A DNA stretch of 64,000 bases from Chromobacterium violaceum ATCC 12472 (GCF_000007705.1 NC_005085.1:4659752-4723751), one strand, 5' to 3'. Positions 48,779 through 57,371 are shown, counted from the first letter of the stretch. The notes: a model not told the origin generated them from the letters alone. Numbers and translations are program-made.

Positions 48779-48967
48779 CGCGGAGTCTCCAATTGAAAAT
48801 GGCTCTCACTCTAGCACGCCGCGCGGGCCGGCGAACGCGACAAATTGCCGCATCCGTCGGCCTCCCGCCACACCTCGCCATGCCGCCGGTCTAAAGCGCA
48901 GTCCCCGGCTACCCCGCCGCAACGTAAGCCTCTACAATCTGCGGGCTAGATACCCGGCCTCAACACC

Positions 48968-49615
48968 ATGTTCAAAACCCTGTCGCTGCAATTCCTGTTC
49001 GGCGGTCTGCTCAGCCTGATCACCATCACCAATCCGCTGTCCAAGATTCCGCTGTTCATCACGCTGACCCGCGAAATGAGCGACTCGCACCGCGACTCAC
49101 AAGCCCGCCGCGCCTGCGTGTTCGCAGCCGCCATCATGGCGGTGAGCCTGCTGGCCGGCAACCTGATCATGGCCGCCTTCGGCATTTCCTACGGCGCGCT
49201 GCGCATCGCCGGCGGCTTCGTGGTGGCGGTGCTGGGCTACCGCATGCTGTTCCTGTCGCAGGATCCGGGCCAGGCGCCCAGACAGTCGGGCGAACGCGAG
49301 GACTACGCCTTCTTCCCGCTGGCGATGCCCGGCATCAGCGGTCCGGGCACCATCGCGGTGGTGATCGGCATCTCCACCGAGATCGCGGAGCTCTCCACGC
49401 TGCCGGCCAAGGCGCTGGCCTTCGCGATGACCTTCGCCGCCATCGGCCTGACCTGCGTCGGCATGTGGCTGACGCTGAAGTCGTCGCTGCTGATCTCGGA
49501 GCGGCTGGGCCGCGGCGGCCGCGAGGTGATGACCCGGCTGATGGGCTTCTTGCTGATCTGCATCGGCGTGCAGTTCGTCGGCTCCGGCATCCGCACCTTC
49601 ATGGCCGGCTCTTGA
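48968..49615 (+). CDS. MarC family integral membrane protein
   Basis: The 215-residue protein has six predicted membrane helices, an NPLSKIPLFITLT motif in the first third and FPLAMPGISGPGTIAVVIG in the second; the MarC/UPF0056 fold repeats the NP and PG motifs. The family was once linked to multiple-antibiotic resistance but its function is unknown. It stands alone, 63 bp before the AraC-type regulator. Confidence 0.9.
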   Translation: MFKTLSLQFLFGGLLSLITITNPLSKIPLFITLTREMSDSHRDSQARRACVFAAAIMAVSLLAGNLIMAAFGISYGALRIAGGFVVAVLGYRMLFLSQDPGQAPRQSGEREDYAFFPLAMPGISGPGTIAVVIGISTEIAELSTLPAKALAFAMTFAAIGLTCVGMWLTLKSSLLISERLGRGGREVMTRLMGFLLICIGVQFVGSGIRTFMAGS

Positions 49616-49650
49616 GCGCCGCGCGCGCGAACCCCATTTCTGCCACAATG

Positions 49651-49673
49651 AACGGATAGTCCCGCTATCCGTT
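49651..49673. promoter_or_regulatory. Perfect palindrome directly before the AraC-type gene
   Basis: AACGGATAG and CTATCCGTT flank TCCCG, ending 5 bp before the ATG. No Shine-Dalgarno sequence is visible in the remaining leader. It is a candidate autoregulatory operator or a translation-blocking hairpin. Confidence 0.55.
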
Positions 49674-49678
49674 CCGCC

Positions 49679-50512
49679 ATGCCCGCTCCCGCCCAAGAAC
49701 GTTCCGAACTGTTCCGCGCCGACGACCTCGGCGCGCTGGAATGCCTGGACGCGCAATACGCCGAGCGGACCTTCCCGCCCCATTTCCACGAAGAATTCGT
49801 CGTCAACACGCTGACCCTGGGCGCGCAGTCCTACCGCCACCGCGGCGGCCTGCACCGCGCCGGCGTCGGCGCGCTGGTGCTGATCAATCCCGGCGAGGTG
49901 CACACCGGCGAAACCGCCCACGAAAACGGCTGGGCCTATCGCGGCTTCTATCCCGGCGTCGACATGATAGGCGGCCTGGCCGCCGACCTGAACGGCAAGG
50001 CCGGCCTGCCCTATTTCCGCGACACCGTGGTGGTCGATCCCGGCCTGGCGGGCCGGCTGGACGGCCTGCACCTGCTGCTGCGCGACAGCCACGACGCGTT
50101 GCGGCGCGAGTCGGCGCTGGCCGCAGTGTTCAGCGAGGTACTGGTCAAATACATGCGGCTGCAGCCGGACGAGCAAGCGTCGGCTCCCACCGCGGTGGAG
50201 ACCGTCAGGCAGATGCTGGCCGACGATCCCGCCGCCAATCACTCGCTGCAACAACTGGCGGCGGCGGTCGGCCTGTCGCCCTGGCAGCTGTGCCGCCAAT
50301 TCAAGCGCGAAACCGGGCTGCCGCCGGTAGCCTGGCGCAACCAGCTGCGGGTGGCGCGCGCCCGCAAGCTGCTGGCCGCCGGCATGCGCCCCGGCGCGGC
50401 GGCGCTGGAGCTGGGCTTCGCCGACCAGCCGCACCTGACCCGCGCGTTCCAGCAGGCGCTGGGCGTCACGCCGGCCGCCTATCAGAAGGCCGTGGGCGCG
50501 CGCGCCGGCTGA
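49679..50512 (+). CDS. AraC family transcriptional regulator
   Basis: The 277-residue regulator has an N-terminal cupin-like sensing domain (FPPHFHEEFVVNTLTLGAQSYRHRGG, then INPGEVHTGE) and a C-terminal double helix-turn-helix: LQQLAAAVGLSPWQLCRQFKRETGLPP and GAAALELGFADQPHLTRAFQQALGVTPAAYQ. AraC proteins of this kind often sit next to azlCD exporters, as here, and probably control them in response to an amino acid or related ligand (inference). A 9-bp palindrome lies just before its start. Confidence 0.92.
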   Translation: MPAPAQERSELFRADDLGALECLDAQYAERTFPPHFHEEFVVNTLTLGAQSYRHRGGLHRAGVGALVLINPGEVHTGETAHENGWAYRGFYPGVDMIGGLAADLNGKAGLPYFRDTVVVDPGLAGRLDGLHLLLRDSHDALRRESALAAVFSEVLVKYMRLQPDEQASAPTAVETVRQMLADDPAANHSLQQLAAAVGLSPWQLCRQFKRETGLPPVAWRNQLRVARARKLLAAGMRPGAAALELGFADQPHLTRAFQQALGVTPAAYQKAVGARAG

Positions 50513-50608
50513 ACCGCCCGCAAAATCGTTCAAGACAGGCCGGACGGCCTGCGCCATCATCAGCGACAGGGGGCCGATGTCCGGCCCCGCCGCACGCAGG
50601 ATTCCGCC

Positions 50609-51319
50609 ATGCCCTCCTTGCCCGACCGCCGCCGCTGGCTGCTGGACGGCGCGCGCGACACCGTCCCGATGATGGTGGGCGCCGCGCCCTTCGGCCTGAT
50701 CTTCGGCACCCTGGCCATCGCCGCCGGCCTGTCGCCCGCCGCGACGGCGGCGATGTCGCTGCTGGTCTTCGCCGGCTCCTCGCAGTTCATCGCCGTCAGC
50801 CTGGTTTCCGCCGGCGCCGCCTTGCCGGTGATCTGGCTGACCACCTTCGTCGTCAATCTGCGCCACGCGCTGTACAGCGCCACGCTGCTGCCCTACGCGC
50901 GGCCATGGCCGCTGGCCTGGCGCTGGCCGCTGGCGTTCTGGCTCACCGACGAGACCTTCGCCGTGGTCGAGCACCGCTTTCGCAGCCTGGGCGCCGAGGG
51001 CGGCCAGTGGTACTGGCTGGGATCGTCGCTGTCCATGTATCTGAACTGGCAGCTGTGGACGCTGGCCGGCGTGGCGCTGGGCCGCTCGGTGCCGGGACTG
51101 GACCGATTGGGGCTGGATTTCGCGATGGTGGCCACCTTCGCCGCCATCGTCGCGCCGCAGCTGAAAAAGCGGCCGACGCTGGCGGCGGCGCTGGCGGCCG
51201 GCGCGGTGGCGCTGCTGGCGCGCGGCCTGCCGTACAAGCTGGATCTGATGCTGGCCGCGCTGGCGGGCGTCGCCGCCGGCATGATGGTTGAACGCGGACA
51301 GAAACGGGAGGCCGCATGA
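50609..51319 (+). CDS. azlC: AzlC family branched-chain amino acid exporter large subunit
   Basis: The 236-residue membrane protein begins GARDTVPMMVGAAPFGLIFGTLAIAAGLS, then has FAGSSQFIAVSL and TTFVVNLRHALYSATLLPYA, the AzlC/YgaZ core motifs. Seven or so helices are predicted. It works with the small AzlD subunit to export branched-chain or similar amino acids. It overlaps azlD by 4 bp (ATGA) and follows the AraC regulator by 96 bp. Confidence 0.92.
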   Translation: MPSLPDRRRWLLDGARDTVPMMVGAAPFGLIFGTLAIAAGLSPAATAAMSLLVFAGSSQFIAVSLVSAGAALPVIWLTTFVVNLRHALYSATLLPYARPWPLAWRWPLAFWLTDETFAVVEHRFRSLGAEGGQWYWLGSSLSMYLNWQLWTLAGVALGRSVPGLDRLGLDFAMVATFAAIVAPQLKKRPTLAAALAAGAVALLARGLPYKLDLMLAALAGVAAGMMVERGQKREAA

Positions 51320-51639
51320 ACGGATGGCAACACTGGGCGGCCATCGCCGGCATGCTGGCCGCCACGCTGGCGGTGCGCGCCAGCTTCCTGGTCTTCGGCC
51401 AGCGGCTGGCGTTTCCCGGCTGGCTGAACCGCGCGCTGCACTACGTGCCGGCGGCGGTGCTGTCGGCGCTGGTGGCGCCGATGGCGCTGGCGCCGGCCGG
51501 CAGCATCGACCTGTCCTGGCATAACGCCTACCTTGTCGGCACCATCGTCGCCATCGCCGTCGCCTGGAAAAACGGCAAGACGCTGCTGGCCATCGTGGTC
51601 AGCTTCGCCGTCTACGGCGCGCTGCGCTGGCTGCTATAG
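51316..51639 (+). CDS. azlD: AzlD family exporter small subunit
   Basis: The 107-residue protein has four predicted helices and the AzlD/YgaH pattern: LAVRASFLVFGQRLAFPGWLNRALHYVPAAVLSALVAPMAL and TIVAIAVAWKNGKTLLAIVVSFAVYGALRWLL. Its start overlaps azlC. Its stop overlaps the convergent sodium-symporter gene by 6 bp, so there is no room for a separate terminator between them. Confidence 0.92.
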   Translation: MNGWQHWAAIAGMLAATLAVRASFLVFGQRLAFPGWLNRALHYVPAAVLSALVAPMALAPAGSIDLSWHNAYLVGTIVAIAVAWKNGKTLLAIVVSFAVYGALRWLL

Positions 51640-52947
51640 GTTGTAGGCCAGCACCAGGCCTATCAGCAGCGGCGCCAGCCAGCGGCAGGCGCCGCGCATC
51701 AGCGTCGCCGCCGGCGCGGACAGCCGCAGCTCGTCGCGCACCGCCGGCCACGCCACCCGTCCGGCGAACAGCGCGGTGCCAATGCAGCCCAAAGGCAGCA
51801 GCACATTGGACGCGGCGTAGTCCATCAGCTCGAACGCGGTGCGGCCGAACAGCTTGCAATCGGCCAGCGGACCGAAGGACAGCGCCGCCGGCACGCCGGC
51901 CAGGAAGGCCAGCGCGGTCACCGCCAGCGTGGCCTGGCGCCGGCCGACGCCGAATTCGTCTATCGGCAGGATGGCCACCACCTCCAGCAGCGACACCGCC
52001 GAGGTCAGCGCCGCCATCAGCAGCAGCGCGAAGAAGGCCGTCGCGAACAGCTGGCCGTAGGGCAGATGGTTGAACACCACCGGCATCACCATATAAGTCA
52101 GGCCCGGGCCGGCCTGCGGATTCAGGCCGAAGGCGTAGATGGCGGGAAAGATCATCAAGCCGGCCAGCACCGAGGTCAGCGCGGTCAGCCCGGTCACCCA
52201 CAGCGCCGAATTGCCGAGCCGGGTGCCCGGCCCCAGGTAGGAGCCGTAAGCCAACATGCAGCCGGCGCCCACCGACAACGAGAAGCAGGCCAGGCCCAGC
52301 GCCTCCACCAGCATGCCCGGCGTCAGCCGGCTAAAATCGGGGCGGAACAGCGCCGCCACCCCGGCCATCGCGCCGGGCAGCGTCACGGCGCGGACGATCA
52401 GCGCCAGCATCAGCAGGAACAGCAGCGGCATCAGCAGCTTGCCGGCGCGCTCTATGCCCTTCTGGATGCCGCCCGCCACCACCAGCAGCGTCAGGCCGGC
52501 GAACAGCGCGTGGGTCAGCAGCGCCTCGGCAGGATCGCCGACGTACTGGCCGAACAGCGCGGCCAGCGCGCCCGCGTCATCGCTCATCACCCGGCCGTCC
52601 AGCGCGCGCAGCAGATAGCCCAGCGTCCAGCCGCCGACCACGCTGTAAAAGGAAAATATCAGGAAGCAGCACAGCACGCCGCCGTAGCCCAGCAGCTTCC
52701 AGCGCGGCGAGCCCAGCCGGGAGAACGCGCCGACCGCGCCGCAGCCGGCCGCGCGGCCCAGCGCCAGCTCGGCCTGCAGCAAGGCCAGCCCCAGGGTGAA
52801 GGTGAAGGCCAGATAGACCAGCAGGAAGGCGCCGCCGCCATTCATGGCGGTGACATAGGGGAATTTCCAGATGGAACCGAGGCCCACCGTGGCGCCGGCC
52901 GAAGCCAGAATGAAACCGAGGCGGGAACCCCATTGCGTGCGTGGCAT
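51634..52947 (-). CDS. Neurotransmitter:sodium symporter (NSS) family transporter
   Basis: I chose ATG 52947 because AGGAG lies 6 bp upstream; 437 residues, about 11-12 helices. The N-terminal sodium and substrate site is clear in RLGFILASAGATVGLGSIWKFPYVTAMNGGGAFLLVYL, the LeuT/NSS hallmark. SFYSVVGGWTLGYLL and SLSVGAGCMLAYGSYLG follow. Bacterial members import amino acids such as Trp, Leu or Tyr with sodium. The proximity to azlCD and aroP fits amino acid transport; the substrate is not readable. Confidence 0.92.
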   Translation of the reverse strand: MPRTQWGSRLGFILASAGATVGLGSIWKFPYVTAMNGGGAFLLVYLAFTFTLGLALLQAELALGRAAGCGAVGAFSRLGSPRWKLLGYGGVLCCFLIFSFYSVVGGWTLGYLLRALDGRVMSDDAGALAALFGQYVGDPAEALLTHALFAGLTLLVVAGGIQKGIERAGKLLMPLLFLLMLALIVRAVTLPGAMAGVAALFRPDFSRLTPGMLVEALGLACFSLSVGAGCMLAYGSYLGPGTRLGNSALWVTGLTALTSVLAGLMIFPAIYAFGLNPQAGPGLTYMVMPVVFNHLPYGQLFATAFFALLLMAALTSAVSLLEVVAILPIDEFGVGRRQATLAVTALAFLAGVPAALSFGPLADCKLFGRTAFELMDYAASNVLLPLGCIGTALFAGRVAWPAVRDELRLSAPAATLMRGACRWLAPLLIGLVLAYNL

Positions 52948-53123
52948 GACAACTCCTGAGTTGGAACAGTTTGCCGCCGCATGGGGATAAAAAGCTGGAT
53001 ACAACAAGGCCGCCCATGACGGCGGCCCGGAAAGCGGATGTGAACACCCCTGGCGCGCCGGCTTAGCCGCGCCACCACCCATACTGGGTCTGGAGTGAAA
53101 TAATCTGCTTCATCATGGCTCAA

Positions 53124-53163
53124 GCATGCCGGTTAACGCCCGCAGGCGTCAAGCCCGGCATGC
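53124..53163 (-). terminator. Large hairpin just after aroP
   Basis: GCATGCCGG (53124-53132) pairs with CCGGCATGC (53155-53163), with an inner ACGCC/GGCGT stem. It starts 4 bp past the aroP stop. The downstream strand has only TTG, so it is a weak intrinsic terminator at best but placed like one. Confidence 0.5.
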
Positions 53164-53167
53164 GCGC

Positions 53168-54538
53168 TCAGGCGTTCTCTCCGGCCAGCCTGGCCTCGGC
53201 CGGCGAGGGTTTCTTCAAGCGGAAGCCCAGCCACAGCAGGCCCAGCCACACCGGCAGCACGTAGACCGACACCGCCATGCCCGGCGTGAACAGCAGGATG
53301 CCCAGTATCATCACCATGAAGGCCAGGCAGATCCAGTTGGACAGCGGGAACCAGAACGACGGGAACACCAGCTTCTGGCCGCCCTTGGCGCGGCGGAACT
53401 TCAGATGGGTCAGGCTGATCATCGCCCAGTTGGTGACCAGCGCGGCCACCACCAGCGACATCAGCAGGCCCAGCGCCTCGCCCGGCAGCAGGTAGTTCAG
53501 GATCACGCAGGCGAAAGTGGCCGCCGCGGAGAACAGCGTGGCGTACACCGGCACGCCGCGCGTGTCCAGCTTGCCCAGCGCCCGCGGCGCGTTGCCTTGT
53601 CGGGCCAGGCCGAACAGCATGCGGCTGGTGGCGTACACGCAGCTGTTGTACACCGACAGCGCGGCGGTCAGCACCACGAAGTTCAGCGCGTGCGCGGTGA
53701 AGCCGGCGCCGATCTGCTCGAAGATCATCACGAAGGGGCTGCCGCCGGCGGCCACCTTGTTCCACGGGTACAGCGACAGCAGCACCACCAGCGAGCCGAT
53801 GTAGAAGATCAGGATGCGGTAGATCACCTGGTTGACGGCCTTGGGGATGGTTTTCTGCGGGTCGTTCGCCTCGGCCGCGGTCATGCCGATCAGTTCCAAG
53901 CCGCCGAAGGAGAACATGATCACCGCCATCATCATGAACAGGCCTTTGACACCGTGCGGGAAGAAGCCGCCGTCGTTCCACAGATTGCTGACCGAGGCCT
54001 GCGGGCCGCCGCTGCCGGACAGCAGCAGGTAGCCGCCGAACAGGATCATGCCGATCACCGCCGCCACCTTGATCAGCGCGAACCAGAATTCGGTCTCGCC
54101 GTAGGATTTGACGTTGGCGAGATTGATGCCGTTGATGCAGACGAAGCACACCAGCGCGGTCAGCCAGGCCGGCACGTGCGGCCACCAGTACTGGACGTAG
54201 GCGCCGACCGCGGTCAGCTCGGCCATGCTCACCAGCACGTACAGCACCCAGTAGTTCCAGCCGGACAGAAAGCCGGGGAAGCGGCCCCAGTAGCGGTAGG
54301 CGAAGTGGCTGAACGAACCGGCGACCGGCTCCTCGGCCACCATCTCGCCCAGTTGGCGCATGATCATGAAGGCGATGAAGCCGGCGATGGCGTAGCCGAG
54401 GATCATCGAGGGGCCGGCCGACTTCAGGACGCTGGCCGAGCCGAGGAACAGGCCGGTGCCGACGGCGCCGCCCAGCGCGATCAGCTGGATGTGGCGGTTT
54501 TTCAGCTCGCGCTGCAAACCGGTGTGGGCTTCGCTCAC
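53168..54538 (-). CDS. aroP: Aromatic amino acid permease AroP
   Basis: I chose GTG 54538, with GGAG 8 bp upstream; 456 residues, the same length as enterobacterial AroP. It matches AroP closely along its length: LKNRHIQLIALGGAVGTGLFLGSA, IMRQLGEMVAEEPVAGSFSHFAYRYWG, MMMAVIMFSFGGLELIGMTAAEA and ALSVYNSCVYATSRMLFGLA. The APC-fold proton symporter has 12 helices. PheP or LysP relatives are alternatives, but the matches favour AroP. An AT-rich promoter region lies upstream. Confidence 0.92.
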   Translation of the reverse strand: MSEAHTGLQRELKNRHIQLIALGGAVGTGLFLGSASVLKSAGPSMILGYAIAGFIAFMIMRQLGEMVAEEPVAGSFSHFAYRYWGRFPGFLSGWNYWVLYVLVSMAELTAVGAYVQYWWPHVPAWLTALVCFVCINGINLANVKSYGETEFWFALIKVAAVIGMILFGGYLLLSGSGGPQASVSNLWNDGGFFPHGVKGLFMMMAVIMFSFGGLELIGMTAAEANDPQKTIPKAVNQVIYRILIFYIGSLVVLLSLYPWNKVAAGGSPFVMIFEQIGAGFTAHALNFVVLTAALSVYNSCVYATSRMLFGLARQGNAPRALGKLDTRGVPVYATLFSAAATFACVILNYLLPGEALGLLMSLVVAALVTNWAMISLTHLKFRRAKGGQKLVFPSFWFPLSNWICLAFMVMILGILLFTPGMAVSVYVLPVWLGLLWLGFRLKKPSPAEARLAGENA

Positions 54539-54888
54539 TATGAATTCTCCGTTGAGGTGCGGGCGCCGAACGCGCGCCCGGACAGGTGCGCGTTCATCTA
54601 AACATCGGCACGGCGTTGCCGTCAAACCATTGGATACAATATAAATGCCCAAAATATGCCTAATGATTGCATTTTAAAAATAAAATTCCCCATTATTTGA
54701 AATTTCAAACCATAAATTGCCGAATCAGGCCTATCTAGCTGCGAATTTCCCGCGCCAACCGGCTGATCCCAGGCACGAACGTTCGGTTACCTGCAGTGAC
54801 AAATGGCACACACAGCTGTTGCAACTGTTTGTCGATAATCTCAGTCGAAGGCATGAGTGACCCAGTGCGTCACCTCAGGGAGAGAACA
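54539..54888. other. AT-rich divergent promoter region aroP / glycine-zipper gene
   Basis: About 350 bp without a gene, strongly AT-rich at 54630-54725. On the aroP strand TTGAAA (54703-54708) and TTTTAT (54680-54685) are spaced by 17 bp and the -35 is part of a TTGAAATTTCAA palindrome. A GATAAT at 54834-54839 could be the -10 of the plus-strand gene, without a clear -35. Confidence 0.5.
54680..54708 (-). promoter_or_regulatory. Candidate aroP promoter
   Basis: TTGAAA / 17 bp / TTTTAT on the minus strand, ~140 bp before the GTG start. The -35 lies in a 12-bp perfect palindrome (54697-54708). No TyrR-box consensus was recognised. Confidence 0.35.
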
Positions 54889-55596
54889 ATGAAACAATCG
54901 GTATTGATCGCCAGCGTGCTCGGCGGCGGCATCGCGCTCGGCGCGGTGGGCGTGGCCGGCATCCAGGCCATGAAGTCGTCGAAGCCGGAAACCGCCGTCG
55001 TCGCCAGCGCGCCGCTGGCCCAGGCTTCCGCTCCGGCCATCCAGGCGCTCGCGCCCAGCGCGGCCTCGTCCACCCTCGCGCAAGCGGCGCCGCAGGCGTC
55101 TACGCCCGCCGCCGCCGCGGTCCCCAAAGCGGAGCCGGCGCCGAAGCCGAAGCCGGTTCATGCCACCCACGCCCGAATCCTGGGCGTGACCCCGATCCGC
55201 GAAGCGGGCACCGAGCCCAAGCAGGTCTGCCACCAGGAGCAGGTGGTGCACCAGGCGCCGGTGCAGGATGAAAACCGCATCGCCGGCTCGGTGATCGGCG
55301 GCGTGGTCGGCGGCCTGCTCGGCAACCAGGTGGGCGGCGGCAACGGCAAGAAGGCGGCCACCGTGATCGGCGCGCTGGCCGGCGGCTATGCCGGCAACCG
55401 GGTGCAGGAAGGCATGCAGCAGCGCGACCAGGTGGCCGGCACCCGCACCATCTGCAACACCGAGGACGTGAAGACCGAGAAGATCGTCGGCTACAACGTG
55501 CGCTACTCGCTGGACGGCAAGACCGGCACCGTGCGCATGGACGAAAAGCCGAAGGGCAAGACGCTGCCGGCCAAGGACGGCAAGCTGCTGATCTGA
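54889..55596 (+). CDS. Glycine-zipper 2TM-domain envelope protein
   Basis: I chose ATG 54889 (MKQSVLIASVLGGGIALGAVG), preceded by AGGGAG; 235 residues. An N-terminal signal anchor is followed by an Ala/Pro-rich linker (residues ~30-95). The conserved CHQEQVVHQAP precedes the glycine zipper AGSVIGGVVGGLLGNQVGGGNGKKAATVIGALAGGYAGNRVQ (PF05433). The C-terminus has a small beta domain (VRYSLDGKTGTVRMDEKP). Such proteins resemble SlyB/OmpA-like lipoproteins, but no lipobox Cys is seen. It ends at an intrinsic terminator. Confidence 0.85.
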   Translation: MKQSVLIASVLGGGIALGAVGVAGIQAMKSSKPETAVVASAPLAQASAPAIQALAPSAASSTLAQAAPQASTPAAAAVPKAEPAPKPKPVHATHARILGVTPIREAGTEPKQVCHQEQVVHQAPVQDENRIAGSVIGGVVGGLLGNQVGGGNGKKAATVIGALAGGYAGNRVQEGMQQRDQVAGTRTICNTEDVKTEKIVGYNVRYSLDGKTGTVRMDEKPKGKTLPAKDGKLLI

Positions 55597-55619
55597 TTCC
55601 GGCTCATCCGCCAAGACCA

Positions 55620-55645
55620 GGCCCGGCATCGCCGGGCCTTCTTGC
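55620..55645 (+). terminator. Terminator after the glycine-zipper gene
   Basis: GGCCCGGC and GCCGGGCC pair around ATC and are followed by TTCTTGCTT, 23 bp after the stop. It may serve the convergent gene as well. Confidence 0.8.
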
Positions 55646-55654
55646 TTGCGCGCC

Positions 55655-56539
55655 TCAGGCCGCCGCCCGCCTCGCCTCGCCGGCGCGCTGCCGCTCGGCC
55701 ACTTTCTCCGCCGCCTCCGGCGGTCCGAACAGCAGCACCAGCCGATCGCGCCAGTTCCGGGCATGCCAGGCTTCCGCCAGCATGTCGCGCCACTCCACCA
55801 GGCTGACCCACAGCGGGTTGAAGCTGTTGACCGGCTTCACCGTGCCGTAGTCGCACGGATCGCTGTCCAGCTCCTCGGCATAGGTGCCGAACAGCCGGTC
55901 CCAGACCACCAGCACGCCGGCGTAGTTGTGGTCGATGTAGCGCGGGTTCTTGGCGTGGTGGCCGCGGTGTATGGACGGGGTGTTGAACACGTATTCCAGC
56001 CAGCCCAGCTTGGGCGCGGCCTGGGTATGGACAAAGAACTGGAAGGCCAGGTTGAGCAGCACCACCGCCACCACCTGCTCGGGCGGAAACCCCAGCCAGG
56101 CCAGCGGCAGCCAGAACGCCCACATGCCGGCCAGCGGATACATCAGGCTCTGGCGGAAGGCGGTGGTGAAATTCATCCGCGTCGAGCTATGGTGGACGCT
56201 GTGCGCCGCCCACAGCCAGCGCACGCGGTGACTGACGCGGTGGAACCAGTAATAAAGGAAATCCTGGCCGAGGAACAGCAGGAAGAAGCTCAGCCAGCCA
56301 GCGGAAAAATCGAACAGGCGGTGGTGCTGGTAGATCCAGCCGTACAGCGGCAGCACCAGCACCCAGGCCAGCTTGTCCGCGCCCTGGTGCAGCAGGCCCA
56401 AGGCCGCGCTGCACAGCGAATCGCGCCAGTGGTACAGGCCGAGCCGGCCCTGGCGCCGGAACAGCCACAGCTCCCAGGCGACAAACAGCAGGAACACCGG
56501 CGCCAGCGCCAGCAGAATCAGTTCAACCGGAAATTTCAT
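55655..56539 (-). CDS. Fatty acid hydroxylase / sterol desaturase family protein
   Basis: I chose ATG 56539 (MKFPVELILLALAPVFLLF), 294 residues. About four helices and the three histidine clusters of the di-iron superfamily are intact: HRVSHR, HSVHHSS and HRGHHAK, with an extra HNYAG. These enzymes hydroxylate or desaturate lipids at the membrane. The NTPSIHRGHHAKNPRYIDHNYAGVLVVWDRLFGTY block is typical of bacterial members whose substrate is unknown. It is a single gene, convergent with the glycine-zipper gene. Confidence 0.9.
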   Translation of the reverse strand: MKFPVELILLALAPVFLLFVAWELWLFRRQGRLGLYHWRDSLCSAALGLLHQGADKLAWVLVLPLYGWIYQHHRLFDFSAGWLSFFLLFLGQDFLYYWFHRVSHRVRWLWAAHSVHHSSTRMNFTTAFRQSLMYPLAGMWAFWLPLAWLGFPPEQVVAVVLLNLAFQFFVHTQAAPKLGWLEYVFNTPSIHRGHHAKNPRYIDHNYAGVLVVWDRLFGTYAEELDSDPCDYGTVKPVNSFNPLWVSLVEWRDMLAEAWHARNWRDRLVLLFGPPEAAEKVAERQRAGEARRAAA

Positions 56540-56623
56540 TGCGGCCCACCATAGAGCAAACACTTGATTGGAGTTTAAGCTCTATCCCGGCGATGCTGTC
56601 AACTGGCGGAAGGCCGCGCGCGC

Positions 56624-56652
56624 GCATTCCCGCGCCGCTGTGGCGGGAATGC
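56624..56652. promoter_or_regulatory. Perfect 10-bp inverted repeat upstream of the hydroxylase gene
   Basis: GCATTCCCGC and GCGGGAATGC flank a 9-bp loop, 85-113 bp before ATG 56539. It could be an operator for the hydroxylase gene or part of the GST gene's 3' end. No T-run follows. Confidence 0.45.
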
Positions 56653-56658
56653 CATATG

Positions 56659-56702
56659 AAAAGCGGCCGCCCCGCAATATGCGGAACAGCCGCCAGGCCG
56701 CG
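56659..56702 (-). terminator. Probable terminator of the GST gene
   Basis: GCGGCC (56663-56668) pairs with GGCCGC (56697-56702), with an inner CCGC/GCGG stem around AATAT. The minus strand then reads TTTTCAT. It begins 18 bp past the stop. Confidence 0.5.
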
Positions 56703-56720
56703 CGATGGCGACGGCGCCGC

Positions 56721-57371
56721 TCAGTCGCGCCTAGCCATCAAGGCGGCCAGCGAAGCGTCGCGCTCGCTCCACACCCTGGCCACGCTGGGACGCTCGCCCA
56801 AGCGGCGCAGATAATCGGCACAGCCCTCCAGCCGCAGGGTCATGTCCTCGCCCAGGAAGGCCTGGCTCAAACGCGCCACCACCGGCAGGATGCCGGCGGC
56901 GCTGAGATCGGCGAAGCTGAAATCCTCTCCCGCCAGCCAGGGACGGTACTGCGCCAGCTTGGCCACCGCGCCGATGCCGCGCGCCAGCGCCTGGCGGATT
57001 TCCTCGCACTTCTCCGGCTCGGGCTTGGTGCCCTTCAGCATGTGGCGGATCAGCGGGCTGGCCGGCAGCATCACGTACAGCTCCAGCATCGCGGTCAGCT
57101 CTCGCGCCAGCGCCCGGCCGTTCGGCGTCGGCGGCAGCAGCGAGGCGGTGGGATAGGCATCCTCCAGCCATTCCAGGATCACCGTGGACTCGGCCAGCGG
57201 GTGGCCGTTGATCTCGACGAAAGGAATCTTGCCCATCGGGCTCTTTTCCAGCAGCGCCTCCTCCTGCGAGGGCGTCGCCACCACTTCCTGGAAATTGACG
57301 CCCTTCTCCAGCAGGGCGATCTTCACCTTGTTGTAGTAAGGCGACAGCGGGATACCGTGCAGTTTGATCAT
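56721..57371 (-). CDS. Glutathione S-transferase family protein
   Basis: I chose ATG 57371 (MIKLHGIPLSPYYNKVKIALLEKG), with GGAGT 4-8 bp upstream; 216 residues. The N-terminal thioredoxin fold has LSPYYNKVK at the glutathione site, then MGKIPFVEINGHPLAESTVILEWLE with the conserved cis-Pro and ES motif. The all-helical C-terminal domain ends with LAGEDFSFADLSAAGILPVV, the usual N-capping box. It resembles beta/theta class enzymes. Substrate unknown. Located 85 bp upstream (5') of the patatin gene, on the same strand. Confidence 0.92.
   Translation of the reverse strand: MIKLHGIPLSPYYNKVKIALLEKGVNFQEVVATPSQEEALLEKSPMGKIPFVEINGHPLAESTVILEWLEDAYPTASLLPPTPNGRALARELTAMLELYVMLPASPLIRHMLKGTKPEPEKCEEIRQALARGIGAVAKLAQYRPWLAGEDFSFADLSAAGILPVVARLSQAFLGEDMTLRLEGCADYLRRLGERPSVARVWSERDASLAALMARRD

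Noticed and set aside
49097-50974. 625-codon minus-strand frame opposite the MarC-family and AraC genes
   Set aside because: Antisense to two recognisable genes and of biased composition.
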